A stretch of 64,000 nucleotides of DNA from Cinclus cinclus (lineage: Eukaryota > Chordata > Aves > Passeriformes > Cinclidae): assembly GCF_963662255.1 (NCBI RefSeq), contig NC_085055.1, positions 6,692,102 through 6,756,101 on the forward strand, in the 5' to 3' direction. Under the pieces are notes generated by a model. It was given only the letters and a program-made list of their open reading frames with translations. It was not told the origin of the DNA and searched no databases. The position numbers were made by a program, and so were the translations under genes. Position 1 is the stretch's first letter, and each line of letters begins with the position of its first letter. Of this stretch, positions 34,481 through 47,526 are shown piece by piece.

Positions 34481-37400
34481 GGAAGCTGCCCTAAATTAAA
34501 AGGGGAAGAGGAAGGCTATGGAGCCTGTAAGATGAGGGAGACGTGCTATTAATGTGTAAAATGTGTCTGTAGTGCCACCGATGTCATTTGAAAGGGGGAA
34601 AACATTCGCGGGGGAAGGTGGTGGGAGGAATTTTCCGGGTGAGGGACTCCTTAGGTTATAACCTATTGCAAAAGAAGGCGTGATGTGTCCATCCATTTTG
34701 CATAATCAAAGCTTTCTCTGCACTGTTGGCATTGTTTTGCTGGACGAGAAATGTAGTTTCAGACAGAAAAAGGCACGATTTCCTCCCGTGTCACTGCCAG
34801 TCCCCGACACCCTCCTCCCCTGAGAAAGCAGTGTGGGGAAGGATGTACACAATGTTTAGTTGGATGCTGAGAGGACTGTGAGCAAGGGCTGAGGGGGAGA
34901 ATGAGCACTCTGTAGGATAACAGGAAGGCTTCCCCTTGAAAAAGCTTGTTCCTCCCCAGCCAGGAGTCCAAGAGGTGATAAGAAAAGTTAGAAGCTTCAT
35001 GTACTTTTGTGTGATGTGCCTGTGTAACATCACTAGACAGGAAAATGTCCAAACATCAGAGTCAGTTCCGCGTGGCCAGACAGGGCAGTGGGGTCTGCAC
35101 AGGGTCCTGGGCAAGGCTGGGCTTTGGGTTCCTCTTTTTGACTGCGTGACCCTCGCCAGGATGAGCAGCCGGAACAAAATGAATGAAAATCGTATTGCCA
35201 TGCATATGCAGAACCCTTATCATTTGGTGTGCTTGATCTGAGTGTGATGTTCCCTGGGTTGATGAATTGTTTCAACTTGTTCATTAAAGTTTCATTTCCA
35301 AACAACAGAGAGACTTCAGAGTGAGTGGTATTTAGTAACAATAAAATGTTCTGCCTGTGGAAATGCTTCTCACAGGACCCATTAAAAATGCACTTAAAGA
35401 AGCTGAGAGTCGTATCTTGCAGCAAGAGGTATGGAGTCACTTGCTGTGCTAAACGTTAAAAATTAAGGCTATGATACCATTTTAAATCTACTTTAATGTG
35501 GATGTCACTAAGGATACTTTACAATACTGTTGTCAAGAGCTCACAACTTCAAGAATTCTGTTAGACTGATTGTTTTCATTAAATCTTCATCAGAAAAAGA
35601 ATTCCTACATAGCAGGGACTTACCAAGTAATTTGAATTTACTCATCCTAACTAATTTTCTCTTTAAGGAGAACTTCAGTGTTTTATACTGCATTGTAAAT
35701 AGGTCATGATATAATTAATTTAAAAACAAAACACCTATGACAATTTGACAACAAAAGTGCTAAGTGCATTCTGTCTAAGTGGATTCTGGTAGTGCCAAAA
35801 AGAAGTAATTTTGTATCAGGAATGGTAAGAATTACTTTTAAGAAACATAAATATTACCCATTTGATCCAAGCAAAAACTCTTCAGTTGACTGCATTGCTT
35901 TGCATTGCAAATTTGGAGGGAAATAATTTCAACCTGTGTTGTGTACACTACTGAGTACATAACAGGAGCAGTGAAAACTTTCGTCCAAAGAAATTGTTGC
36001 AGCAGTTTGTAATATGGATCAAAGAGTTGTTACAAAGAGATATGAAATCTCTGCCCGAAATGAGCAATGCATGTGGAAATCAAGTATACGGATTTTCTTC
36101 TCCATCTTACTTTTGTCCAGAGGCTTAGACAATTTTACTTTTTTTAACTTCAGTACCTGTCTGAGACAAGGGTCTGAAAGGGTAAAACCATGAGGAGGTG
36201 GGAGTCTGTGTTCAACCTGTGCCCAGAATTCTTTGGGAGACTTGGGCAAATCCCTCACCATCACTGGGAAATGGGCAGTGCAAGAAGGCTAATGTGGTAA
36301 TGATGCAATGGAAATACAGACCATGGTGCTCAGGGAATGAGGCTGAACACAGGGCTCCAGATAAGGCAAAATGAAAAGTCAAATTATGTCGCAGAAGGAG
36401 GTTAATGTTTCAGGCACTTTCAATTGCAAAATATGAAACAACACAAATCCTGTGATCCAAAACCAAATCTGCTCTCAAAACTATCCTAGAAAAATTGGCC
36501 ACTTAGGAAAACTTCTGCCAGGACCAAATACCCATTCATCTGAGAGCCTGTCAGAAATTACTCCAAACCTCCCATCATTCCATCAATGTGCAGCAGATAG
36601 TGAAGCAAACTACATCAGATTGATTCACTGTGCTGAGGAACGATTTCTCTGTTTTCTTCAGAAGCTCAATGAGTGCTTTTTGCCATGAATCTCACTTGCC
36701 CTTTCTGTTATGAATTGTCTATGGAGGCCATGCAATTTTCTAATTTATTTATTTGATATTATTTAGGGCTTTCTTCAACAAACAACTCTTCGCTTACAGA
36801 TCTTTTGGGAATGGCAAATGTTTGCAAATTCATACTGTGTTGCTTGGTTCAGTCCTGTGGTGTTCCTTGATTAGATGACTTGTGCAGCTAACTGGCAGAA
36901 AAGGAATTGCAAATTTCACAACCAAGTGTACTGTTTCATACTGGATTTCCATCACACTCTGAGCAGTCAGGTTTAAAATTCACGTCTTGCAAGTAGTCAT
37001 ACGAGCAACACATAAGCACTGAAGTGCTCCCACCAGACAGATGTGAGAGCCAGGTTAAACAGCTTTCAATTTCATGTGAATATTCATGAGAAGTGTTCGA
37101 CTTCCTGCAGCTCTGTTAAAATGAATAGTTGTCATCATCCATCGTGCACTGCATGGGCCATTCTCTCACAGCACTTGCCATGTCCCCATAGTCTCCCCAA
37201 CTCTGTTGTGTAAGTCCACAGTGCCAGTGGAAACTGCTTGTGTAGCCAATTCAGAGGGAAAAAACACCATAATGGAAATTTCTAATTTTTCCACATTATG
37301 ACCTCTCCTGTTGTGCCTGTCTTGCACATTCTGTGACACAAAGACAGCCAACAAGGAGGACAGCAAGAGAGCATCAACAGTGAGGCAGTGAGTGCAGGAG

Positions 37401-38120
37401 AAAACACTGAAAGAGAAGAAAAATAAGGGTGACAGACAAAAGGAGGGATCAGTGGCACACAGAGCAGGTACAGAGGAGGTAGGAATGGGAACATCAGGAA
37501 CACCTAATATACAAGTACCTTTTTCAACAGTGAATGTCGTGAATTTGGGTCATTAACCTCAATGTCTATGGCACTGCCAGACTCAGCCCACGGCACGCCC
37601 TGGAGATGTTGCTCCCAATCCCTCCCTGTGCTCACCAAAGTGCCACCAAGAAAGGGGGTGACATAGTTTACTTTTTGTCATGCAGGGGTCTGGTAACACA
37701 CCATGGAAGTATGGAAGAGTTGTGAAAGTGGGAGATGAGAAGAAAACAAGCATCTAATACACAGTTTAAAAGCTGTCAAAACCAGCTGGGTGAAGAATTT
37801 CTGTCAAATGTATTTCTGCACAGACACAAAAAAATTCTGCTGTCAAAACACCAAGCTCTTTTACTCAGAAACAAATCAAGGGGAAAAGGTTATAAAGCAT
37901 GAATATATTTGCCTTTTGAGGTATTTTTGCACTGTACTTATGTCATATAGGAGGGAACCTCATGTCTCCCACTGAGTGAGCTCTATTGTCCATGTACTTT
38001 ATATAGAAAGTCTGGTGTGAGCTAAATCAACAGGGTTGCTAAGACTTCATAGAGGCAACCAGCAGTTACACCCCCGTCAGATGGCCCCTTTTTACCTTTT
38101 CAATGATTTTCAAGTCCAAT
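34481..38120. other. Noncoding sequence flanking the CpG-rich block
   Basis: CpG frequency falls off gradually to about 34840 and then returns to background. From about 35440 to 36020 the DNA is AT-rich. No exon can be recognised in either direction, although a short untranslated exon would be invisible here. The minus-strand frames 34791-35201 and 35033-35440 have no recognisable domain. Confidence 0.45.
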
Positions 38121-41100
38121 TATCCTGGATATCCTTTTTTTTAATTTTATTTTAAAAATAGTAGTGGGCCTAAATTGCAAGTGCTGTGAGTCACACAGTG
38201 AGAGTCACTACAGGCAGCACACGTGTATTCATATTCTGTCAGAGCACACGTAACACCAGACTGATACTGCCTGGGGAGAGTAAGAGAATGAGAAGAATTA
38301 GGAAAACTAAAATCAGAGCAAATACAGAAAATCTTTGTGAGGACAAAAATTGACTCAATGTAGTCTGGAATAAAATCCCAACTTGAAATTCTCCCTAGAT
38401 ACTGTTAAAACTCCTGTTATGTCTTCTTTTTCTTTCTTAATACAAAGCTGTCTTGCTGCCCATAAATAACTTCCATCTCTGCTTGTGCCAGATGGGATGC
38501 CCCAGCCATTCCCAGGTACCCAGCAATTTTGCCTGAATTCAGTGCTCTTCCCACTCTGTGCCACTGCATTGTCCTGAATCAACCACTGCCAGAAGGGTTT
38601 TGCAGACCAGAGGAGCCAAAAGAGCATTTGTCCTACTTCCCCACTTCTCTTCCAGAGGATCAGAGCTCAGAGTGAAGTTTCTGCTTAAGCCCAAAGTGAT
38701 TCATCTCTCCAAGGTTACCATCCTGGTGGGACCCATCCATATAGCACTGTCCCTTTGTGCCTGTTTAGGTGTGATACCAAAGAAGGGACAAGATAATTGC
38801 CTGCCTTAAGTGCTGCAGAAAACATCCAATATACTTGGCTATGTTTTACTCATGGGCAAGCTATTTTCCACCTCAGCAGAGTGGTACTCTTCACTGACAG
38901 CCATTAGTTATTTGCAAATTTAGTTAGACCTTAAAAATGTCAGGCTCCTGAGTTCATAAATAATGTTTCAGGGCAGTAACCTGAAATAAGTCAAACTAGG
39001 AATGGTGAGAAGATCTGGAGTATGGTCCCTTTGGGACCTACTACCACTTCTAATTAATATCTAGTACTTAAAGCATCACAGCCCATGGTGAAATCAAAGT
39101 CAGAGGGAATAAAGGAATATTAAATCCTCCTGGAGACCTGTGTCCAGGTGCTCCTCAGTGCAGCTGCCAAATCCCCTGAATCCCTGACCTTGGTCAGAGG
39201 TGTATGGGCTTTTTGGGGGGACAGCTCAGGGAACCCACCAGCCAGGCTGCCCCAGGGCTGGCATTGCCCCTTGTTCTCTTGTTGCCTTCCCATTCCCATC
39301 TAGCCACCCACTCCTGCACCTTCCAGGCTCTCCTGACCCTCCAAGCTCATGGAACCTCCTGGACACTGTGCTTTGGTTTTGACTTGTGAGGGAGTCCTCT
39401 TGGGAGTCAACGAGCTCCAAAGCTGGTGCAGGAAAAGCAGGAGAAGGGCACAGTCAGGTACAAGCATAGGGAGAAAGGAGCAGCCACAGTCCTGGCACAG
39501 CTGAACACCCCAAATTGCTCTGCCTTAATGACCTGGTGAGACTGCTGCAGAAACAGGCTTCAGACAACCACAGGCTAACCACAGCAAAGTGTGGCAGAGC
39601 CCAGGACCAGCTGGCTGAAGGGCAAAGAAGGACAACAGTGTGTCTGCACTCGTTGGTCTTTGATCCTCAGGGCCCATCTGGTTATTGATGAGTTGGTTTT
39701 AAACTTAGCCATGGAATTCCAGAGCTGCTGTTGTGGTGATAGGGAAAGAATTGATAGAGCTGTGAAAACCAGTCTTTGTGGAGTTGGTGTATTGGAGGGC
39801 TCTTGTGGTATGGCAAGGTTTACTGCTCTGGAAAATAAGAGTTTTGGAAGGAAAGTCTGAGTGGAAGGCATCACATTAACTAGGACATCTTTTTATTTCT
39901 TCAATGCAGACTATATAGTTCAAGGCTTAGGGAGCAATAACCCATGGAGGGAACAAAGGAAATTCATTTGTAACTATAGCCTTTTATTAACTGGAGAATA
40001 TGTAAATGGAATGTCCCCTGACTCTTGAAAACCACTTTCAGTGATGCCTCAGGGTATTTTAAAAACTTCTGACAAATCCCCCCCTTTTGTTTGCTTCCAT
40101 ATAGCAAGTTGATCTGGGTGTCACTCTGCTCTTTAAAAGCTCTACTGCTCTCCTAATTATTAATTGTATGAAACACACATTTCCCCATCTTGCTAAAAGC
40201 ATCATGGGACAAACTCTCTGGATATGAAATATCCCAAGAAGTCCAAAGCAAAATCTCTTTTGGTCGAGTTTAATTAAGATGATCCAGTATTTTGTGTGCA
40301 GCTGATTTGGAAGGATTTTGTCGCAGGTAAACAAGCTTTGGGAAAAAAATTGCTTTTATCTCTCCTTGCTTTCTGCTTTAGTTATATTTCAAGTGGATTA
40401 GTATAATCTTTCCTCAGCCAAACTCCACAGCTAGTCTATTCCATCATTGTTATAATTTTGTGAAAGGAAATGACTGAAAGCAATTAATTTAAAAACTCTT
40501 CATAGATGCATATGTGGATGCACCTATTCACTAAAAATTAAAAAAAAAAAACGCCTCTGCATTTTGAAACAATTTATCTGGTGCATTAAGCATGAACAGG
40601 ATGTCTTTGTTAGGTGAACCTACCTTTTGATATTTCCTCACGTAAATATGCTCTTTGTGTAGAGATATGTGTAGTAAGAGCTCAGTCAGAAAGGAGCACT
40701 GTTAAAGCAGGCTTGAGTTTCAGGTGGGTTTTAATTTTCTTTTGTGCTGTGTGATAAAATTGATCGATTTCAAGTGAGGAGTCTTTCCCTACTGAGACTT
40801 GAGCTGTCAAAAGCCATCACTGAACCTGCAAAATTCTGTCATAGCGCCAGAAGCCCAAACTCTGGTCCAGAAACATCAGAGTTCAGGGAAAATCCCCAGT
40901 AACTGACAAGTGAGGTTTTCGTAGTAAAGCTATTCTGCCAGACTGAGCCATTATTTTGTGCACACATAGGCACCCACCTGGGGGACAGTGCTAACACAAA
41001 GAGTAAACTCTGTTGATATGAGTGAATTCACCATCACTAAGACACACAAAGTGGCTTCATATTAAACCTTGGACTAGGCTATTTACAAACCCTTCAGATT

Positions 41101-43329
41101 CATCAAAAAGGCAAATTCCCACATTTTAAAGTGCATTTGCTTTCTCTGGAATCAAACAAAACCTCTAAATTTCCTTGAATTCAGGGGGAGGGATAAGTCA
41201 GAACTCTTGACCCCAAAGCTGTGCCTGCCCTTAGTAAAACATGTGAGCTGTGAGTGCAGATAAGTGCTGGAACCCAGAGCAAGGTGCAGAGGTTCTCCTG
41301 GCAGGGCAGGAAGAAGTTTCCTCTGCAGGGATGTTCCTGCTCTGTGGAGAGTGCTCATCCACAGTCAATGCAGCAGCCCTGCTCATCTGCAGGAACACTT
41401 CCCAAGTAATTTAAACATTCTTACGGGAGGTTCCTAGAAGATTTAACATACCCTGCTTCTTTCACCGTGAAAATTTGAAGAAAAGGTATTTTTCTACCCT
41501 TCTTTGCTTTTCAGTTCATTCATACCCTCTTCAGCCTCCATTAAAACATGCTGTTTGTTTACCCTTTCCACTCTCTGTTCTCTTGTCTCTATATAAAACC
41601 CTCACATACCACAGGCTGCTGGTCACTAGCCAGGTATCCAGATGGTGTTTCTGCACCACATTGATAGGTGCCTTAGAAATAGCAGGGAGAGAGAGGGGGG
41701 GAAATATCACTGAAGACTTCAGATGCTCTTTTTGATAAATGGCAACTGTAGATCTAATTAGCCAGTTCCATCCTTTTGAGAAGCTGGGGAAACAACAACA
41801 GTTGCAATCCCACAGAGCAAGCACACCAGGACGTGTCTCTCACTGTCAGGTTTTAGCTTTCCCTCAGAGCAGTGTCAGACAATGTCCATCTGTCCATCCT
41901 TCTTCTGTGAAAGACACCAGCTTCTGTCGGGGTTTGAAGGTTTGTCTCAGAGCCCATCACCCTCCTGCCTCAGCACCACTGCACTGTGTCAACTAGTTTT
42001 ATACAGACAACTGGTTTCCAAAATAAAGAGCAAACACTGCTCACCTTAATTGCATGAGCATCCCTCTGGCAATAATCAGGCTAATTGCTTCAGTCAGGCC
42101 AGCAGGACTTGGCTCTAAATCAACCACCAAAATGATTAAGTGCGTAAGTGCAGGAGTTCCTTTACAACTCGAAGGCCCACTTGTTAAACATTATTTACAC
42201 CTCAGAAACACTGTTTCTCTCTTCCATTTTATCAGGAGAAAGGTAGAAAGGTGCCAGAAGCACCTGTGGGAGTGGGGGGCTGAGCCCACCCCAAATGCAA
42301 TGACAGGGGAGACAGGTCTCCTTCCCCTTTGCTGAAATGCCATGAGATGTGTGCCCCAGGGAACTCCCAGTTCCATCATGCCTGGGAATCCCAACAGCCA
42401 GGGCTCAGCCTCCCAGGAGTGGCACAAAGCTGCACAGCAACCTGCCAAGAAGGGAAGCAGTGCCCGAATCTGCTGTAGCTGCATGTTTAGACCTTAGACC
42501 TTAACGTATGAGATAACATATCCTTGAAAATATTTAGCTCGCCCAATAAAATGGATAGATGTTCTCTTTACCTGCAGAAATTTCTAGGGGTTTTCTAAAA
42601 TACTATTAAGCAATTGCCGTGCATCCTGTGGTAAATATTTTAGCATAATACAGAAGTTCCAGCAGATTGGTTTTAACAGTTGGTGCTGGAGGGGACAGGG
42701 AGTTAAAATCCCCAGAGCCAGATGGTACACTGTGCTGGACATTCCCAAACCAAGGAACCTGGGCAAGGACCTGACAGGAAAGGCTTAAAATCCCATTTCC
42801 ACCAGGAGGTATGTGGGACAGAGACAGCTCTCAAGGGTGAGATCTTCAGTCTGTGTTTTAAAGAGCATATTTAAAATAGCATTTTGGTCCCTTTTGACTG
42901 TTTCCATAAGCACCAGTCTCAGGAAGAGGACAGGTTTGGCTGTGGTTTTTTTGGCCTGTCCCAAAGGAGAGTGTGACCCACAGCTGGAGCAGGAACTGCC
43001 ACTCAGGTCCACAACCCTGAGCTCTGAGGGCTTGAATTAAAATCCCTATGGCTTATAGAGTTCAGGAACCCAGAGGCTTAGGGTGGGTGTGAGCAATGTG
43101 GTAAAGGGACCATGTTCAGCACCTCCAACCTGTTTTGGTCCCGCTGAGCTGCTCAAATCTCCTAGTGCAGTTAATGCTTTTTTCTAAGCAGTTCCAGGCT
43201 GCTGCTTCCCCTCTTACAAAAATCTTTACACGTCTCTAATCATTTTTACTGTCAATCTCCGCACTCCTTTTATAACCATTTAAGACTTTATGAGATAGGA
43301 TGACCAGAAATGAAAAAAGATTCTGAGGA
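38121..43329. other. Noncoding sequence, nothing specific recognised
   Basis: Mixed unique DNA. The part at 39190-39420 is moderately GC-rich but poor in CpG. A 12-base A run lies at about 40540-40551. No transposon, RNA gene or plausible exon was recognised. Open frames are short and overlap on both strands. Confidence 0.45.
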
Positions 43330-43900
43330 TAGAGCATGCAATTGATTTATGTTAATGGCACTGTAATAATATTTTCAGTGTTTGATTTCTTTTTCATTCT
43401 GTACACAGCTAAAATGATGATTACTTTTCTATACATCTTTCGTTTATTGAACCGCCACTTACATTGGGCTCCACAGATTTGTTCTCAGGTCTGTTTCCAA
43501 AGCAGTTAAAATATAATTAATTTAAAATCTGCCAACACATAAGAAGTTGAGGTGATTCGCTCCAATCAATCTTACTAGAATTCTTCAATGAATTTCGCCA
43601 GCTGTCATGCTTCTTGTGCATTTGTCTTTGTAAAGCTCCTCTGACTTCACCAGCTTTGACACACTTAACAACTGTTAATACTAAAAACAACTCCCACTCT
43701 GAAATTTCTATTGAACCACAACATCAGCCTTAGAACCCCCCCAGATGCGCATGAATAAATATCATAGTCACCTGTGACAGCATCTTTAATGATTTTAACA
43801 TTTTTTGCAGTGATAGCTTTCATCTCTTATGTATAAGTCAGCAATACAAAAGTGAAATGTGCCAAGATGTGTTGGAGTTTATAAAGGAAATCAGAGAATA
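43330..43900. other. AT-rich candidate conserved noncoding block
   Basis: Even, low-repeat AT-rich DNA with many homeodomain-type words, including TAATTTAAAATCTGCC near 43520 and CTTTAATGATTTTAAC near 43785. A few scattered CpGs survive in it, such as TTCGTTTATTGAACCGCC near 43440. The texture resembles that of conserved noncoding elements, but only an alignment could show it. I see no coding potential. Confidence 0.2.
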
Positions 43901-44989
43901 AATGTTGTTGCTAAGTTTTGCTTTCATAATAGATTCTGTCTTGAAATATTAGGTGTCAAATCACCTTACCCTAAAAGGATTAGAATATGAAAAGCATCTC
44001 TCAGTGATGGGGGAATAAACCCTGACTGTTTTTGTGATGGAATTTGATAACCCAACAGAAGGGGTTATACAGGACAGTGTCAACAACAGCCAGAGACTGA
44101 GCATAAATAAGATTTTCATCTTGCTTGTCAGCTAAAGAGGAGCAAAAACCAACACAAAGATGATACAAAATCCAACACAAGTATTTAATCAGAAGCCTGA
44201 AGAAAGCCACTTGCCTTTCTTACTACAAGGTGGTTGTGGCCGTGCCTTATTCTGACTGGTGGGAGACAGAAAAAATATCACAAATTTGGGATCTGTTAGA
44301 AGCTGGAAACACCAACAATAAAAACATTTTGTCTTCAAAGGGTTGCCAGAATTAAGGGTTACATTTTTCAAAGCAGCTCATCATCAAGAGTGCCTTCAGA
44401 CCTCCCTGGTAACAGAACCGAGAAGCAGGGCACTCCTCTTTTATTCCCAGCCTACAAAACCAACTAACAGTCTTCACACCTGCCCTGCAGGCTAGAAAGC
44501 AGACATGTGGGCAAGTGATTTTATGATAAAGGGATTTCACAGTTGCAAATGGTCTCACACAAACCTGTTTTGTAGGTGTCACCTAATATCCAAAGACTCT
44601 ATTTTTTGGGACGAAACCCTGGCATCTTTAACTGCTGCAGGCACAGGAGCCTGTCCCCAGCACTGAATGTGTGCCTGTGTTCAGCTCATGAGGCCATGCA
44701 GCACGTCTGGTGTGCCTCCCTTCATGCATGATACATAACACAGAGGAGCTACCCAAATAACAAGTACAATTTTAGCTAATTGCCATATTTATTATTAATG
44801 TGGGTGACACGGTAGCCAATTAAAGCCTCGTGTTGAGCCAGGTGGAAGACAAACATGTGTCCATAAAGATCAATTAAATGCATTTAGAAGGTGGCACACG
44901 AGTGGAACGTGCAGCCCAAGGATGTGCTGTGCCACGAGCCAGAGTGCTGTCTGAGCAAGGGGGCTGCACAGACCCCAGCACCTCAACAT

Positions 44990-44991
<2 letters not shown>
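43901..44991. other. Noncoding sequence before a CA microsatellite
   Basis: Unique DNA without a recognisable gene or transposon. The short minus-strand frames at 44001-44582 are not recognisable. Confidence 0.5.

Positions 44992-45035
<44 letters not shown>
44992..45035. repeat. (CA)22 microsatellite
   Basis: Forty-four bases of uninterrupted CA, about 22 units, the longest pure dinucleotide repeat in the window. Being long and perfect, it is very likely length-polymorphic. The open frames through it encode runs of Cys-Val or His-Thr and are artefacts. Confidence 0.97.
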
Positions 45036-45036
<1 letters not shown>

Positions 45037-47300
45037 CCTCTCTGCCTGCCTCAGTCCCTTGGAGGCAGATTTCTGAACTCTGGTGTAAGCAGCAGAGAGG
45101 AATGAAAGATTGGGACAGCAGCAGCTGCAAATGAATTGCTGTACCACAGGTACTGATTGATGATTTTGCAGCTCTCAGAGGCGGGATGGGTGAGAAGTAA
45201 TGCCCTGGGGTGCAGACAGGGAGAGCAAAGTGGTAGGGCCAGGCAAGTGAAAGGCAGGAGGATAATTTATTAGAGACCACACCATTTTCTAGCTCTTTGT
45301 CTCTGGCACTTTTTTTTTCTGGGCTGTGTGTTTACAGCATCATAGTAACGGGACCATCAGCTTTTCTTTCAAAGAGCTTGTTACCTGCCAGTAAATTGAA
45401 GTGCATAATAGCACAGATATAGCAGAATGATATTTTCATTCATGAGGTTTCGTAGTAACTGCAGAAACAAACCTTCCCTCTCTGAAGCAGTGACTGCCTT
45501 TCAGATTCTCAAGCTCATTTCCCAGGATAGCACTCTTTTTCCTATTTCTTATGTGTTTTTTCATATGTTCTATTTCTGGCTTTCATGTGCACATGACTAG
45601 GAAACATTGCTTATCCAAACAGAGTTCCTTTCCCTCTCTAACTCATCTTTTTCATCTATAACTTATTTTATTGCCAGACATGAAAAAACAGCTACAAATT
45701 ATATGACAGCTTCTCCCCAGCTCCTGAGATTTCAGATGTGTCTTGTGCTGAGGTATCCCTTTCACTAAATCTGTGTGAATAAGACAGAATATGTGTTGCA
45801 AAAGAAGTGTTTTCTCATAAATTAACCCTCATTTCTTCATTTAGATTCTAGACATATTGTCAAATTGCTTACCTTCTGCTAACTCCTGTTGTCTTTATTA
45901 TCTATCCTTACAATTGAAAAATCAAACTAACAGGCTGTTATATGTGAAAAGTAGTTTTTACTGTAAGAAAATGAAACATAAAAATAAATACTGAAACCCG
46001 TAAACTTCAACAAAAGCAAAGCTACAGCTGTCATCCTTATCATCAAGAATGGCAGCAGCATCACAGCTAAAAATGAAAATCCTCAAATTCAATGTTCCAT
46101 GATTCCAGGTACCAGTTGTACCAGCCCACAGCAAGGACTGAACCCTCCTCAATAAAGGGTGTTTTTTTCAACTGAAAAGGTGTCAGAAGAGGGATTGCAT
46201 TTTCTTATTTGAAAACAGATGAACAAAGACACAGAGAAATTGCCTGTATTGTACCAAAACACATGGGAAGCCTAAAACACAGTTAGCAGTCTCCCCAACC
46301 CCAGCACAATGACCAAACCCCAGTTGATGCTTCCTATATTCATGGAACCATCCCCATTTTTGCTTTACTCTCCTGGATCAGTACACCTGGTAGAAGAGCT
46401 GCCACCCAAATAAGACAATTGCTCTGCCTAGATGCAATCCTGCCCTCAAGACCAGCCAGCAACAGCCTTCTGAAGAAGCTACAAGAAATTTCCTAATTAG
46501 TGAACACAGGAAAATCTATGCCAACAGTGGTTTTACCCTGACAGACATTAACTTTAAGCCTTGAAGCATGAATTTTCATGGAGTTCCAAAATTTAATTTG
46601 TTAGTGCTAAACATTATTACTGAAAGCACTCTCATAGCTCGCAGACGTGTCCATTCCATCTCAGGAACTGCACTCACTCCCATGCTGAACCATTCAGTTA
46701 CCTGCTCAATTAGCACAATTATTTGTGATGCACAGTACAGGATCACGTGAAACCCAGAGGTTCCTTGGTTAATGAGTACCACAGGTTAATGAAGGAGGAG
46801 AATGGAGAGGAGCACACATATTTTTGACTAGTCCCAGTATTCACAAGTGAGATTATAGAGGGAGGTAAATACCACTGAAATGCTGCCAGCCTTGTTTCCC
46901 TGGATTTCTGAATTGCTTCCCCTTTGTTGTTGCCATGCCAAGCTTTGAATTACATTGTGCCCAACTTCATACAAACAAATTTGCAGAAAATTCATTTCAA
47001 AGTCTGACTTAACACTAATACAAGCAACAACCAAACATGAAAACAGTGTGTTTGAGCAGTTGGGCTACAGCTGCTCTTTCTGTGATCACTTAAATGTGGA
47101 AGAGAAACAATAAAGCCAGATTTGCTTTTATCTCATCACAACTAAGCCCTGGATTTTGCGTAAACAGATACCAAATGCACCTAAACCTCTTAATCAGCTT
47201 GCTATTTTTTTTTTTCAAGCACACAAAACAAAGCCTAGCTTCGGGGTAGGAAGAAAAGGAAAACTTTTGTGTCCTTAAAGGACTATTTGAACTCTCTTTT
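45036..47300. other. Noncoding sequence with a possible MIR-like scrap
   Basis: No gene recognised. Near 46215-46270 the words AAAGACACAGAGAAATTGCC weakly recall the MIR core 'gaggcacagagagattaagtgactt', too short and diverged for a firm call. An 11-base T run lies at 47205-47215. Confidence 0.4.
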
Positions 47301-47526
47301 CAAGGGTCATTTTTTCCCATTACAGCCCCCAGGATCTACATAAGGCTGCAGTAGAGATGAACTGCGTCAGGCGGCTGAAGGAAATCTGTGACAACAAACC
47401 CATGTGGAAAACCCACTATTTTTATATGCACATTTCGGAAGTTTTTATCAAACTAGTGGGAACCAAAACATTTGTTTTCCCCCAAGCACCTGAATTTACA
47501 AGGATGCACAAACCAATTCAGTGCTG
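47291..47526 (+). other. Open frame with an acceptor-like start (weak exon candidate)
   Basis: One frame stays open from 47291 to a stop at 47524-47526. A polypyrimidine stretch and ATTACAG ending at 47325 resemble a 3' splice site. Directly after it the frame reads PQDLHKAAVEMNCVRRLKEI, a composition that looks more protein-like than neighbouring frames and carries two CpGs in a CpG-poor area. Against it: there is no good 5' splice site before the stop, and I recognise no family. It could be a terminal exon, a conserved noncoding element or chance. Confidence 0.12.
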
